Shown one piece after another: positions 17,089 to 26,334 of a DNA stretch of 64,000 nucleotides (the first letter of the stretch is position 1; each line of letters opens with the position of its first letter). Source of the stretch: Clostridia bacterium. GTDB taxonomy: Bacteria > Bacillota > Clostridia > Christensenellales > Aristaeellaceae. The position numbers and the translations under genes are program-made. Location of the stretch: assembly GCA_017550745.1 (NCBI GenBank), contig JAFZOG010000160.1, positions 41,513-105,512 on the forward strand, given 5' to 3'. The notes beneath the pieces are model-generated. The model made no database searches. It was not told the DNA's origin and saw nothing but the letters and a program-made list of their open reading frames with translations.

Positions 17089-18144
17089 ATGCCGCTGCAA
17101 ATCGTCCGGGATGATATCACGAAAATGCGGGTGGACGCCATCGTGAACGCCGCCAATAACAGCCTGCTGGGCGGTGGCGGTGTGGATGGGGCCATTCACC
17201 GCGCCGCAGGGCCGCAGCTGCTGGCGGAATGCCGCACGCTGGGCGGTTGTGAGACAGGTCAGGCAAAAGCCACCAAAGGCTACAATCTGCCTGCCCGCTA
17301 TGTGATCCACACGGTCGGCCCTATCTGGCATGGCGGCAATCACGGCGAGCCGGGGCTGCTGGCCGCCTGTTACCGCAATTCCCTGCAGATCGCGCGGGAA
17401 CTGGGATGCGAAAGCGTGGCTTTCCCGATGATCTCCACCGGTGTGTACGGTTATCCCAAGGATCTGGCGCTGCCCATCGCCACGCAGGCGATCTTGGAAT
17501 TCCTGATGGAAAACGAAATGCAGGTCTATCTGGTGGTGTTCGGCGCGGGCACGCTGGCAGTGAGCATGAAGCTGTTCAGCGATGTACGGCAGTATATCGA
17601 CCAGCACTATGTGGATACGCATACCGACCGTCCACGGGAATACCAGCGCGAAGCGCTGTGGCGCACAGACGAGAAAAAAGCGCTGGAATACGACATCGCG
17701 CTGTCCGAAAGCATTTCCTATGAGCATATGGCCCCCATGGCCGACAGCGCGCCCATGCCAATGGCCGCCCCGGACTGGAAAAAAATGCTGGAGGAGACCG
17801 ACGAGGGCTTTTCCGGGATGCTCCTGCGCAAGATCGACGAAAAAGGCATGACGGACGCGCAATGCTATAAAAAAGCCAACGTGGACAGGAAGCTGTTCAA
17901 CAAAATCAAGAATACTCCGGGTTACCGTCCCGGCAAGCCGACGGTGTTTGCTTTCGCGGTGGCGCTGGAGCTGAATCTGAAAGAAACAAAGGAAATGCTG
18001 GAAAAGGCGGGCTTTTCGCTCACCCACAGCAGCAAAATAGACATCGTGCTGGAATACTTCATCAAAAACGGTCTGTATGACCTGATGGAAATCAACGAGG
18101 TGCTGTTCCAGTTTGACCTGCCGCTGCTGGGCTCTGTGGCGTAG
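17089..18144 (+). CDS. Macro-domain ADP-ribose hydrolase-like protein with extra C-terminal helical domain
   Basis: Residues 1-170 form a macro domain of the YmdB/O-acetyl-ADP-ribose deacetylase type: [30 protein letters not shown] and the phosphate loop ISTGVYGYP are intact. After a variable linker, residues 235-345 form an all-helical domain ([21 protein letters not shown] ... [13 protein letters not shown]). This C-terminal domain resembles a helix-turn-helix-like module known to me from macro-domain and stand-alone proteins of Firmicutes; its function is not established. A VWA gene follows. Roles in ADP-ribose signalling or defence are possible but not shown. Confidence 0.87.
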   Translation: MPLQIVRDDITKMRVDAIVNAANNSLLGGGGVDGAIHRAAGPQLLAECRTLGGCETGQAKATKGYNLPARYVIHTVGPIWHGGNHGEPGLLAACYRNSLQIARELGCESVAFPMISTGVYGYPKDLALPIATQAILEFLMENEMQVYLVVFGAGTLAVSMKLFSDVRQYIDQHYVDTHTDRPREYQREALWRTDEKKALEYDIALSESISYEHMAPMADSAPMPMAAPDWKKMLEETDEGFSGMLLRKIDEKGMTDAQCYKKANVDRKLFNKIKNTPGYRPGKPTVFAFAVALELNLKETKEMLEKAGFSLTHSSKIDIVLEYFIKNGLYDLMEINEVLFQFDLPLLGSVA

Positions 18145-18253
18145 CGCTTTATTTGTCGCTTTTGAGGCGACCATTTCTCTCCCGTACTGCTGTATAATGT
18201 GCCCGCAAGGTTGAAAGAAACCTGCGGAATACAGCAGACGGGAGGATTTTATC

Positions 18254-18895
18254 ATGAAAAAGGATTTGACTGAACTGGTTTTTATCCTGGACGCCAGCGG
18301 CTCTATGGCGGGGCTGGAAAGGGACACCATCGGCGGCTTCAACGGCATGATCGAAAAACAGAAAAAGGAGCCTGGTGAAGCGCTTGTTTCCACTGTGATT
18401 TTTGCCAATAACAGCCGGGTGATCCATGACCGGGAGCCCATCGGCAGGGTCGAGCCGATGACTGACAGGCAGTATTCTGTCGGCGGCTGCACCGCCTTGC
18501 TGGACGCCATCGGCGGCGCAGTGCACCACATTGGCAACGTGCATAAATACGCCAGGGAAGAAGATCGGCCTGCGCACACCCTGTTCGTCATCACCACCGA
18601 CGGCATGGAAAACGCCAGCAGGCTCTATGGCGCGGCGGAAGTGAAGCAAATGATTCAGCGGCAAAAGGAGAAGTACGGCTGGGAATTCCTGTTCCTGGGC
18701 GCGAATATCGACGCGGTAGAGACTGCCGGGCGCTTCGGCATCAGCGCTGACCGTGCGGTGAATTACCATGCCGACGCCCTGGGAACAGCGGTAAATTACA
18801 GAACGGTGGAGAAAGCGATTCACACCGTGCGCAGCTGCGAGCCGCTTGCCGCCAGCTGGAAGGACGAGATCGAGGAGGATTTCAAAAGCAGGTAA
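18254..18895 (+). CDS. VWA (von Willebrand A) domain protein
   Basis: The 213-residue protein is essentially one VWA domain. The metal-ion-dependent adhesion site is complete: DxSxS as DASGS near the N-terminus, a Thr in VGGCTALLDAIG and an Asp in VITTDGMENAS. There is no signal peptide or membrane helix, so it acts in the cytoplasm, like TerY-type proteins. CGGGAGG precedes the ATG. A TATAAT box at 18193 suggests its own promoter. It follows the macro-domain gene by 109 bases; a partnership is inferred from position only. Confidence 0.9.
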   Translation: MKKDLTELVFILDASGSMAGLERDTIGGFNGMIEKQKKEPGEALVSTVIFANNSRVIHDREPIGRVEPMTDRQYSVGGCTALLDAIGGAVHHIGNVHKYAREEDRPAHTLFVITTDGMENASRLYGAAEVKQMIQRQKEKYGWEFLFLGANIDAVETAGRFGISADRAVNYHADALGTAVNYRTVEKAIHTVRSCEPLAASWKDEIEEDFKSR

Positions 18896-18901
18896 ACACA
18901 G

Positions 18902-18934
18902 CAGGCTGCCGGAGGATTGCGCCCTGGCAGCCTG
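18902..18934 (+). terminator. Terminator-like hairpin after the VWA gene
   Basis: CAGGCTGCC pairs with GGCAGCCTG (9 bp) with a 15-base loop; the tail TGTTGTCATT is only moderately T-rich. It lies between convergent genes. Confidence 0.55.
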
Positions 18935-18965
18935 TGTTGTCATTCAGCATTCAAATATCGGAAAA

Positions 18966-19451
18966 TTAAACCCGCACCCACGCGCCTAAAGATTTATCAT
19001 GGGCTGTCACGGTGAGCATATCGCCCGCTTTCCAGTCGGGCCGGGGCAGGTTGGCGTCGTAGTAGAACAGCCGGTCATCCTCCGGGTCTTCCATGTTGCC
19101 CACGTTCAGCATCATGGGATAGTATTTTACTCCGTCGCGCATCACCGGCGTTTCTTCCATTTCCTTAAACATTCCGGTAGTCTGGCGCGTCCTGCCGTGC
19201 AGCACTTCGTTCAGATGGCGGCGGTACGCGGTCAGCGGGGAAAGCAGCATGCCGTGGCAGAAAATCAGCCCCGCACCCAGGATCAGTGAAAGGCACGTGG
19301 TCAGCCAGCGAATCCGGAACACAAACGAAACAATAACGCCAATCAGCAAGATAGCCGCCGGTATGCCCAGAATCAGCCTGCGCTGCCTGATTTGCGTCTG
19401 TATATCCGCATAATCCTGTTCTGTATACAAAGCGCTTTCCCTCTCTTTCAT
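18966..19451 (-). CDS. Two-helix membrane protein of unknown function
   Basis: The product is about 161 residues: a polar N-terminus, two adjacent hydrophobic helices (LILGIPAAILLIGVIVSFVF and LTTCLSLILGAGLIFCHGMLL) and a C-terminal domain with beta-rich segments (YYPMMLNVGNMEDPEDD) ending in LTVTAHDKSLGAWVRV. Start choice is uncertain. ATG at 19451 has no ribosome site; TTG at 19430 has AGAGAGGG eight bases upstream and may be the true start. No family was recognised. Confidence 0.65.
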   Translation of the reverse strand: MKERESALYTEQDYADIQTQIRQRRLILGIPAAILLIGVIVSFVFRIRWLTTCLSLILGAGLIFCHGMLLSPLTAYRRHLNEVLHGRTRQTTGMFKEMEETPVMRDGVKYYPMMLNVGNMEDPEDDRLFYYDANLPRPDWKAGDMLTVTAHDKSLGAWVRV

Positions 19452-19633
19452 TATGAGAAAAACAATTTCCACACGTCTATCATATCGCATAACAAGCCAA
19501 AAGTACAGCCCCGAACGATGGCGATATTGTGGCAAAAGGGAAAAAAGTTTTCTGGCAGGAAATAAACGAATGCTGAAGAACGTTATATGTCAGAGCGGAA
19601 AAAGAAATCGGTCCGCCGGAAAGAAGGAAAACA

Positions 19634-20515
19634 ATGAAACGGTTGATTTGTTTGACGCTGATGGCTGCGATGCTGCTGACCGCCGCGATGGCAGCGGCGG
19701 AAACCGCGCCTTCCCTGTCCTTTGCTGACTTGACCGACCTGGATTGGAGGTTCAGCAGCGGCGTCGGCGCGTGGTATACCTTCATGTGGTTGGAGGAGGA
19801 CGGCACATTCACCGGTGAATTCCATGACAGCGAAATGGGAGAAACAGGTGAAGGCTATCCCGACGGCACGGTGTACGGCTGCCTGTTCCACGGGAAAATG
19901 ACCCTGGTTGGACAGGTGGATGAATACTCCTGGAAAATCCACGTGGATGCCCTGGATCTGGACGAAGGGCAGGCGCCGGAGGTCATTGAGGACGGCATGC
20001 GCTTTGTGACCTGTGACCCCTACGGCCTGAAAGCCGGCAATGATATGCTGCTGTACCTGCCCGGCACGCCGGTGGAAAAGCTGCCTGAAGATTTTGTTTT
20101 CTGGGCGCATCTCTATTCCTTCGGTGAGGACATGAAAGAACTGCCTTATTACGGGCTTTATGACCCGCAGGAGGAAACCGGGTTTATCGGCGAACAACCT
20201 TATGGCAGGGGCGAAGTGATCGTCGGCGCATGGCGGAAGGAAGGCGAAGAAGCAGCGGAATCCTATTCGCTGCTGATCCTGAAAAATGACGGCACCGGAG
20301 AGCTGCTGCAATTGCCGGAGCAAACCGGTGTGCCGCTGGCCTGGTATGCCGAGAGCGAGGGCTGGACCGTGTGCTTCGCTTCCCCTGACGTGACCGTCAA
20401 AATGACCTATAACGAAGAAACAGACCGTCTGACCGTCACGGAAGGAGATCAGGCAACGGTGTATTGCCGTGATTGGTGGACAGAATCGGAATTGTTTTTT
20501 TCAGAAAGCTTATAG
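19634..20515 (+). CDS. Secreted protein of unknown function
   Basis: The 293-residue protein has a clear signal peptide (MKRLICLTLMAAMLLTAAMA, then AAE; likely cleavage before Glu). The mature part is acidic and beta-rich, with recurring tryptophan/tyrosine-edged segments such as WYTFMWLEEDGTFTGEF and ILKNDGTGELLQL, suggestive of a repeated beta-sheet fold of the lipocalin-like kind. No catalytic motif was seen. A bidirectional terminator follows. Confidence 0.72.
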   Translation: MKRLICLTLMAAMLLTAAMAAAETAPSLSFADLTDLDWRFSSGVGAWYTFMWLEEDGTFTGEFHDSEMGETGEGYPDGTVYGCLFHGKMTLVGQVDEYSWKIHVDALDLDEGQAPEVIEDGMRFVTCDPYGLKAGNDMLLYLPGTPVEKLPEDFVFWAHLYSFGEDMKELPYYGLYDPQEETGFIGEQPYGRGEVIVGAWRKEGEEAAESYSLLILKNDGTGELLQLPEQTGVPLAWYAESEGWTVCFASPDVTVKMTYNEETDRLTVTEGDQATVYCRDWWTESELFFSESL

Positions 20516-20520
20516 AAGAT

Positions 20521-20554
20521 CAGAGCCGCCTCGCAAAACTGTGAGGCGGCTCTG
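20521..20554. terminator. Bidirectional terminator between convergent genes
   Basis: A perfect 12-bp stem (CAGAGCCGCCTC with its complement at 20543-20554) with a 10-base loop lies between the secreted-protein gene and the YesL-like gene. A short ATTTTAT follows on the plus strand. Confidence 0.75.
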
Positions 20555-20571
20555 ATTTTATACGGCCAGGC

Positions 20572-21591
20572 TTATTTCTGCTCTTTTTCGTTTTCCTCGT
20601 CCTCGTCGTCTTCGTCGTCCAGGTCTTCTTCGGAGGCCAGGCCGCGGTTGATCTGCACGCCTTCCATGTGGGCGTTGATATACTTGTCGAAAACACCGTT
20701 GGTGTAGCTTGCGTAGACGAACCGGGCCAGGGCAAAACCGATCAGGATATAATACGCGCCCAGGGCCAGCAGGGCCAGCAGCGCGCCGGTGAACAGGAAG
20801 ATGGCCAGGCAGATGACGGAAGGCAACAGCATGATCAGCCGGATGCCTACGGTCTGGGGCAGGCGGCCCACAGCCATGATCAGGCTGTTGCGGACCAGTT
20901 GGGGAAAGGATACTTTATAGGTGACCATCATGGGATACATGAACGTGACGCCCAGTATCCACACGATGCCAATGACCACGATCAGCATCTGGGGCACCAT
21001 AAAAATCACATTGGATGCCGCCTGTTGTCCGTAAAACTGATAGCCTACATACAAGACGATCGGCAGCACAGACGTGATGGCGGAAACCAGCAGGCCCTGC
21101 TTCCAGTTATCCTTGACGGCGTCCTTGAAATCAGCCCAGATGAAGGCGTGCTCGTCGCGGCTCCAGTTGCGGGTCACATACGCAAGGCCCGCCTGCACAG
21201 GGCCGGTGATGGCAATGCAGGGGATGCACCAGAGGCAGAACGTGGACAGGATACTCCGCGCCATTTCCACCATCCACACGTCCAGATCCAAACCGGCGAG
21301 CAGGCTGATCTGCTCCTCCACCAGGTCGCCCATATCGCCTGTCTCCACATAAGCGGCGTATTGGCTGCGGATCATGAGCACATTGACCAGCGTGGTGACA
21401 CAGTAGCCGATGAGAATAATCAGCGGCAGCCAGGCGGCGATGGTCATCAGGTTAATCCTGCACAGCGCGGAAAAACGCACCCGCAGCATCTCCCAAAAGA
21501 GCTGCCATCGGTTCCTGGGCAGGTCTTCCCTCCGAAAATCCCCTTTTCCGCTTTTGCCGTAATAATAATTGTTCATCAATTTTCCAAACAT
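20572..21591 (-). CDS. YesL/DUF624-like multi-helix membrane protein
   Basis: The 339-residue protein begins MFGKLMNNYYYGKSGKGDF, then has about six membrane helices and an acidic C-terminal tail (DDEDDEDEENEKEQK). The N-terminal layout resembles YesL-like (DUF624) proteins, which often accompany carbohydrate ABC importers in Firmicutes. ATG at 21591 is preceded by GGAGGAATCGCCC; the frame upstream to 21651 begins at the promoter start site and is not used. It is transcribed in the same direction as lysC but separated from it by a terminator and its own promoter. Confidence 0.78.
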   Translation of the reverse strand: MFGKLMNNYYYGKSGKGDFRREDLPRNRWQLFWEMLRVRFSALCRINLMTIAAWLPLIILIGYCVTTLVNVLMIRSQYAAYVETGDMGDLVEEQISLLAGLDLDVWMVEMARSILSTFCLWCIPCIAITGPVQAGLAYVTRNWSRDEHAFIWADFKDAVKDNWKQGLLVSAITSVLPIVLYVGYQFYGQQAASNVIFMVPQMLIVVIGIVWILGVTFMYPMMVTYKVSFPQLVRNSLIMAVGRLPQTVGIRLIMLLPSVICLAIFLFTGALLALLALGAYYILIGFALARFVYASYTNGVFDKYINAHMEGVQINRGLASEEDLDDEDDEDEENEKEQK

Positions 21592-21663
21592 TGGGCGATT
21601 CCTCCAAATACATACCACAGCTTTGCGTTTCCGATCCTTGCCGGAAAACACTGAGTATAGACA

Positions 21664-21692
21664 TTATACTATATTTTTCTCCAATTGAAAAC
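21664..21692 (-). promoter_or_regulatory. SigA-type promoter of the YesL-like gene
   Basis: TTTTCA and TATAAT are 17 bases apart on the minus strand; the -35 is weak (4 of 6). Confidence 0.5.
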
Positions 21693-21746
21693 CATCAATT
21701 TTATGAAAAACAAACTGTTCTTAGAATCCGGGGCGAAAAAGGTGGA

Positions 21747-21795
21747 GAAAACAAAAAATGAACAGCGCGCGGGCGTGCGTTTCCCTGCGCTGTTC
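21747..21795 (-). terminator. Rho-independent terminator of lysC
   Basis: On the minus strand GAACAGCGC pairs with GCGCTGTTC (9 bp) with an 18-base loop and is followed by ATTTTTTGTTTTC. Confidence 0.8.
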
Positions 21796-21813
21796 TTGCT
21801 TCAAAGAGTAAAA

Positions 21814-23127
21814 TTATGTCCTTACGAATGCGTCGTAAATGGATTTCACGGCAGTTTCAAAGTCGTCTTCATCCACGCCGACGATGATGTTCAGCTCGCT
21901 GCTGCCCTGGTCGATGGTGCGGATAGAGATCCCCTGGGAGGAAATCGCCGTGAACAGCCGGGCGGCGGTACCAAAGTTGCGCACCATGCCGCGTCCAACA
22001 GTAGCGATCAGTGCAAGATGGTCGGACACGGTGATGGTGTCCGGCTCGCAAAGCTCCCGGATGCGGGCCAGGACCTGTTCCCTGTGGGGCTCCAGCGCTT
22101 TCCCGTTCACCACTACACACATGGTATCGATGCCGGTAGGCAGATGTTCAAAGCTGATGTCGTATTCCTCGAAAGCCTGCAGCACCCTTCGGCCGAAGCC
22201 CAGCTCGGAGTTCATCATGTCTTTTTCCACCGACACGATGGTAAACCCCTTGTGGCCCGCGATGCCGGTGATCACGTGGGCCACGTCGTTCTGCCCCGCG
22301 TTGGCGCGAATCATGGTGCCGGGATGCTTGGGGTCGTTGGTGTTGCGGATATTGGTGGGAATGCCCGCCTTGCGGACAGGAAATACGGCGTCCTCATGCA
22401 GCACGGTCGCGCCCATGTAGGACAGCTCGCGCAATTCACGATAGGTCAGGGTGGAAATATACTGCGCGTCCGGGACGATCCGCGGGTCAGCCATGCGGAA
22501 GCCGGTCACGTCCGTCCAGTTTTCGTACACGTCGGCGTTCACTGCCCGGGCTACCAGCGCCCCGGACACGTCGCTGCCGCCGCGGGAGAAGGTATGGATA
22601 TGGCCTCCCGCGTCCGCGCCGTAAAAACCTGGCACCACAGCGCGGCGCATGTTCGTGAGGCGCTCGCCCATGATGCTGTTCGTTTCTTCTTCCAACAGCC
22701 GCCCGTCAGTGCCGAAGCGCACTACTTCCGCAGCGTCTACAAAAGGAAAATCGATGTATTTGGACAGCAGCTTTCCGTTCAGGTATTCGCCGCGGCTGGC
22801 GGCATAGTCCGACGGGGCTCCTTTTTCCAGCCTCTTTTCGATGGCCCCGAACTCTGTCGCGAAATCCATCTGGATCTCCAGTTCATCGGCGATTTCCTCA
22901 TAACGGGCCCGAATTCGCTCCAAAAGATGCTGAAAAGCCTTTCCCTGGCTGGCGGCACGGTGCGCCGCGTACAGCAGGTCAGTGATTTTATCGTCGCCGG
23001 GGCCCCTTTTCCCCGGCGCGCTGGGCACCACGAACTTGCGTTCAGGGTCCATCAGCAATATTTCTTTAACTTTTTTAAAGTGTTCCGCGTCCGCCAGGGA
23101 ACTGCCGCCAAACTTCGTTACGATCAT
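21814..23127 (-). CDS. lysC: Aspartate kinase
   Basis: The 437-residue enzyme phosphorylates aspartate, the first step to lysine, threonine and methionine. KFGGSSLAD at the N-terminus is the kinase signature, followed by VPSAPGKR and DVTGFRMADPR in the catalytic domain. Two ACT domains occupy about residues 295-437 (LALIATVGRGM and IDQGSSELNIIVGV), which usually bind feedback inhibitor amino acids. No asd or dapA is adjacent. The leader is only about 25 bases, so it holds no lysine riboswitch. Confidence 0.95.
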   Translation of the reverse strand: MIVTKFGGSSLADAEHFKKVKEILLMDPERKFVVPSAPGKRGPGDDKITDLLYAAHRAASQGKAFQHLLERIRARYEEIADELEIQMDFATEFGAIEKRLEKGAPSDYAASRGEYLNGKLLSKYIDFPFVDAAEVVRFGTDGRLLEEETNSIMGERLTNMRRAVVPGFYGADAGGHIHTFSRGGSDVSGALVARAVNADVYENWTDVTGFRMADPRIVPDAQYISTLTYRELRELSYMGATVLHEDAVFPVRKAGIPTNIRNTNDPKHPGTMIRANAGQNDVAHVITGIAGHKGFTIVSVEKDMMNSELGFGRRVLQAFEEYDISFEHLPTGIDTMCVVVNGKALEPHREQVLARIRELCEPDTITVSDHLALIATVGRGMVRNFGTAARLFTAISSQGISIRTIDQGSSELNIIVGVDEDDFETAVKSIYDAFVRT

Positions 23128-23158
23128 GATCTGTCACTCCTCTAAAGTTTCGGTTGAT

Positions 23159-23187
23159 ATTGTAACCTTTAATTGGCAGAATGTCAA
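23159..23187 (-). promoter_or_regulatory. SigA promoter of lysC
   Basis: TTGACA, 17 bases, TACAAT on the minus strand (6/6 and 5/6). Start of transcription falls about 25 bases before the gene. Confidence 0.85.
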
Positions 23188-23311
23188 ATAAAACCACACA
23201 ATTTATTCTATTCCCATGTGGCCGGAGAGGTGAACGGGATAGAACGGAAGATATTGTCCCAAATCCAACCGGGAAAAAAAGCAACGTTTTGTCGAAAGCC
23301 CTCGACAGTTT

Positions 23312-23340
23312 TTGCTTTTTCCTGAAAGATATGATATAAT
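23312..23340 (+). promoter_or_regulatory. SigA promoter of dxs-tlyA
   Basis: TTGCTT, 17 bases, TATAAT, 38 bases before the dxs ATG. Confidence 0.8.
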
Positions 23341-23377
23341 AACCGCGTACCATTTCCAGTTGATTGGGAGACCTGCT

Positions 23378-25234
23378 ATGAAGCTAAAGGACATCGCCTC
23401 TCCGTCCTCGATTAAAGCGCTGCCGGAAAAGGAATTGAAAAGGCTGGCAAGCGAGATCCGGGCGGAGATTATCCGCACGGTATCTGTGAACGGAGGTCAT
23501 CTGGCGTCGAATCTCGGCGCGGTAGAGCTGACCATCGCGCTCCACCGTGTTTTTGACTGCCCTGAGGATAAACTGATTTTTGATGTGGGCCACCAGTGCT
23601 ATACCCATAAACTGCTGACCGGAAGAAGCGCTGATTTTTCCACCATTCGGAAGCTGGACGGCCTGTGCGGCTTTCCGAGAAGGGAAGAAAGCCCTTATGA
23701 CGCTTTCAACACCGGCCACGCTTCCACTGCTATTTCCGCTGCCCTGGGCATGGCGAGGGCGCGGGACATGCGGGGTGAAAATTACAATGTGGTGGCCGTG
23801 GTCGGGGATGGCGCGCTGACGGGCGGCATGTGCTACGAGGCGCTGAACGACGCGGGCAGCCAGAACACGCCGCTGATGGTGGTGCTCAACGACAACGGCA
23901 TGTCCATTTCCAGGAATGTGGGCGCGCTGTCCAAGCAGCTTACGCGCCTGAGAGTGAGCCGGGGCTGGCTGGAAACGAAAAAGAATGTGGCGGATGCCCT
24001 GCGCAGGGTGCCCGGTGTGGGAGAGAAGCTCCATGACGCTTTTCAGCGAGTCAAGAACCGTATCCGCAACGCTTTCATCCGGGACAAATTTTTCACCGCG
24101 CTGGGCTTTCAGTATTTTGGCCCCATTGACGGCCATGATATTCAGGGCATGGAACGGGTTTTTCGCAGCCTGAAGAACGTTGACCGCCCGCTGGTCGTAC
24201 ATGTGGTGACAAAAAAGGGCAGCGGATTTCACCATGCGGAGGAAAAGCCGGACGCGTTTCACGGCGTCGCGCCGTTCTATATTGAAACCGGACGCGCCCG
24301 GAGCGAACTTGGGCCGTCTGTAGGCACGGTTGGAGGAGGATATATCACCTCTCTGGCGGAAAATCACCCTGAAATCTGCGTTGTGACCGCCGCCATGACG
24401 GAAAGCACCGGATTTGGAGAATTCAGCAAGCGTTTCCCCAAACGCCTGTTTGATGTGGGTATTGCCGAAGAACATGCCGTCACCATGGCGGCGGGAATGG
24501 CCGCGGGCGGTATGCGGCCATTTGTGGCGATTTATGAAACGTTTCTGCAGCGGGCGTTTGACCAGATCGCCGTGGATGTGTGCCTGCAGAACCTGCCGGT
24601 ATGTTTCCTGCTGGACCGGGCAGGCATCGGCGGGGAGGATGGCGCGACGCATCATGGCCTGATGGGCGTTTCCATGCTGAGGGCAATTCCAAACATGGCG
24701 GTGCTGGCCCCCAGAAGCGAACATGAACTGAAAGAAATGATCAACTGGGCGCTTTCGCACGGCCGTCCCTGCGCTATCCGTTATCCGCGTTCGCTGCCGA
24801 AGATCAAAGCGCCGGAGGGAATGTTCCGTTTTGGCACGTGGCAAAGCCTGACGCCCCATTACCGGGACGTGGCGATCCTGGCTTCTTCCGCGATTTTGCG
24901 GGAATGTGAAGAAGCTGTGGAACTGCTTTCTTCGGACGGTATCGAAGCGTATCTGATCAACGCGTCCACCATCCAGCCCCTGAATACGGATTGCCTGAAA
25001 TATCTGGCCCAAAAGAAAATCCCCATCGTCACGGTTGAGGAGCACTTCCTGTCCGGCGGGTTTGGCAGCGCTGTCGCTGCCTGCTGTGCGAAAATGAAGT
25101 TCCCCGCGCCCGTTGCTATGATCGGCCTGCCCGATGAATTTGTGCCTCACGGCAGCCGCAGCCTGCTTTTGCAGCGGTACGGCCTGGACGGGCCCGGCAT
25201 CGCACGACAGGTGAAAAAGGCGGTGAAGGGATGA
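23378..25234 (+). CDS. dxs: 1-deoxy-D-xylulose-5-phosphate synthase
   Basis: The 618-residue thiamine-diphosphate enzyme condenses pyruvate and glyceraldehyde 3-phosphate, the entry step of the MEP isoprenoid pathway. The signatures are DVGHQCYTHKLLTGR, the TPP-binding GDGALTGGMCYEALN, and LLDRAGIGGEDGATHHG. ATG at 23378 has TTGGGAG upstream and gives the normal start (MKLKDI); the longer frame from 23312 begins at the promoter -35. It overlaps tlyA by 4 bases, a common clostridial arrangement. Confidence 0.96.
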   Translation: MKLKDIASPSSIKALPEKELKRLASEIRAEIIRTVSVNGGHLASNLGAVELTIALHRVFDCPEDKLIFDVGHQCYTHKLLTGRSADFSTIRKLDGLCGFPRREESPYDAFNTGHASTAISAALGMARARDMRGENYNVVAVVGDGALTGGMCYEALNDAGSQNTPLMVVLNDNGMSISRNVGALSKQLTRLRVSRGWLETKKNVADALRRVPGVGEKLHDAFQRVKNRIRNAFIRDKFFTALGFQYFGPIDGHDIQGMERVFRSLKNVDRPLVVHVVTKKGSGFHHAEEKPDAFHGVAPFYIETGRARSELGPSVGTVGGGYITSLAENHPEICVVTAAMTESTGFGEFSKRFPKRLFDVGIAEEHAVTMAAGMAAGGMRPFVAIYETFLQRAFDQIAVDVCLQNLPVCFLLDRAGIGGEDGATHHGLMGVSMLRAIPNMAVLAPRSEHELKEMINWALSHGRPCAIRYPRSLPKIKAPEGMFRFGTWQSLTPHYRDVAILASSAILRECEEAVELLSSDGIEAYLINASTIQPLNTDCLKYLAQKKIPIVTVEEHFLSGGFGSAVAACCAKMKFPAPVAMIGLPDEFVPHGSRSLLLQRYGLDGPGIARQVKKAVKG

Positions 25235-26031
25235 AACAGCGGGCGGACGTGTGGCTGGTAACGCGAGGTATGGCGGAAAGCCGGGAAAAAGCCCAGGCGC
25301 TCATCATGGCCGGCCAGGTGTACGTGGGAGAAAAGAAAGTATTGAAATCTTCCGAACAGCTTGACCAGGACGCGCCTTTGCAGGTGCGCGGCGGTTGTAC
25401 GGATCACTTCGCCAGCCGGGGCGGGCACAAGCTGGAAAAGGCCATCAACACCTTTCATGCTGACGTGGCCGGTGCCGTGGCCATGGACATCGGCGCAGCG
25501 ACCGGCGGATTTACCGATGTACTGCTTCGCCACGGCGCGGCGCATGTGTACGCCATCGACGTGGGCTACGGCCAGCTGGACTGGAAACTGCGCAACGACG
25601 AACGGGTGACGGTGATGGAGCGCACCAACGCCAGGGCCCTTACCCTGGAGCAGTTTTCCCTGCAGCCCCATCTTACGGTGATGGATGTTTCCTTTATTTC
25701 CATCCGGCTCATTCTGCCAGTGGCCGCGGCAATCATGGGGGGGGACGGGCGGTTCCTGACCCTGATCAAGCCGCAGTTTGAAGCAGGGCGCGGCCAGGTA
25801 GGAAAAAACGGGGTCGTTCGGGAGAAAGAAATCCATGAACGGGTGCTGCGGGAAATCTGCGTTTTCTGCCCTTCCATCGGCTGGCATGTGCAGGATCTGA
25901 CGTTTTCCCCCATCAAAGGCCCGGCAGGCAATATCGAATTCCTGGCCGATATTCAGCCCGGCCCCGGCGAGGAAATCACCGATGGCCAAATCGCCGCCCT
26001 CGTGCAACAGGCACATACGGAGTTAAAGTGA
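25231..26031 (+). CDS. tlyA: TlyA-family rRNA 2'-O-methyltransferase
   Basis: Residues 1-60 form an S4 RNA-binding domain (MKQRADVWLVTRGMAESREKA is its start), then comes an FtsJ-like methyltransferase domain with the SAM loop DIGAATGGFTD and catalytic-region Lys in LIKPQFEAGR. TlyA methylates 16S and 23S rRNA riboses at the subunit interface and affects capreomycin sensitivity. The 266-residue length is typical. In many Clostridia nadK, argR and recN follow; here a palindromic repeat element and a convergent gene follow instead. Confidence 0.95.
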   Translation: MKQRADVWLVTRGMAESREKAQALIMAGQVYVGEKKVLKSSEQLDQDAPLQVRGGCTDHFASRGGHKLEKAINTFHADVAGAVAMDIGAATGGFTDVLLRHGAAHVYAIDVGYGQLDWKLRNDERVTVMERTNARALTLEQFSLQPHLTVMDVSFISIRLILPVAAAIMGGDGRFLTLIKPQFEAGRGQVGKNGVVREKEIHERVLREICVFCPSIGWHVQDLTFSPIKGPAGNIEFLADIQPGPGEEITDGQIAALVQQAHTELK

Positions 26032-26040
26032 GAAAGAAAA

Positions 26041-26078
26041 ACATCCTTCGCTTCCCAACCAGGGAACACGAAGGATGT
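26041..26078. repeat. 38-bp palindromic repeat, copy 1
   Basis: The unit begins ACATCCTTCG and ends CGAAGGATGT, with inner arms TTCCC/GGGAA, so it folds as one long hairpin. It is identical in all 38 bases to 26335-26372. It can act as a terminator of tlyA. Confidence 0.9.
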
Positions 26079-26079
26079 G

Positions 26080-26333
26080 AGGCTGTCGAAAAAGTTTTTC
26101 GACAGCCTGCGAATGAAAATGGAATCGGGATTCCATTTTCATTCGACACATCCATTTCCTGCAAAAATGGGTTTTCGACCCCCAAAGGAGGCCGAAAACC
26201 CTATTTTTGCGGTCGGAAATGGATATAGGAAGCAACATTCCGTTGCTCCTCGGCGACGTACACGCCGCCGCCTGCGGATTTAAAATCGAAGGGCTGCGGC
26301 CCTTCGATGCATCCCGGGGTTTTTCGACAGCCT
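26080..26333. mobile_element. MITE-like nested-palindrome element with 14-bp terminal inverted repeats
   Basis: The segment begins AGGCTGTCGAAAAA and ends TTTTTCGACAGCCT, exact inverted repeats of 14 bp. Inside are a second copy of the right end directly facing the left end (26095-26108), a 17-bp perfect stem (26110-26126 with 26129-26145), a large stem from about 26149 to 26227 (ATCCATTTCC with GGAAATGGAT, and inner arms), and a 9-bp stem (26285-26293 with 26300-26308). No open frame worth calling is present. Identical 38-bp hairpins stand on both sides. Whether it is a mobile non-autonomous element or an expanded terminator array cannot be told from one copy. Confidence 0.6.
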
Positions 26334-26334
26334 G

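Noticed and set aside
17065-18606. 513-codon open frame on the minus strand
   Set aside because: It is antisense to the macro-domain and VWA genes, both with intact active-site motifs.
21685-23145. 486-codon open frame on the plus strand
   Set aside because: It is antisense to aspartate kinase, whose motifs are complete.
23128-23158. Lysine riboswitch ahead of lysC
   Set aside because: The promoter leaves a leader of only about 25 bases, too short for any riboswitch.
23384-25150. 588-codon open frame on the minus strand
   Set aside because: It is a shadow of dxs with no recognisable motif.
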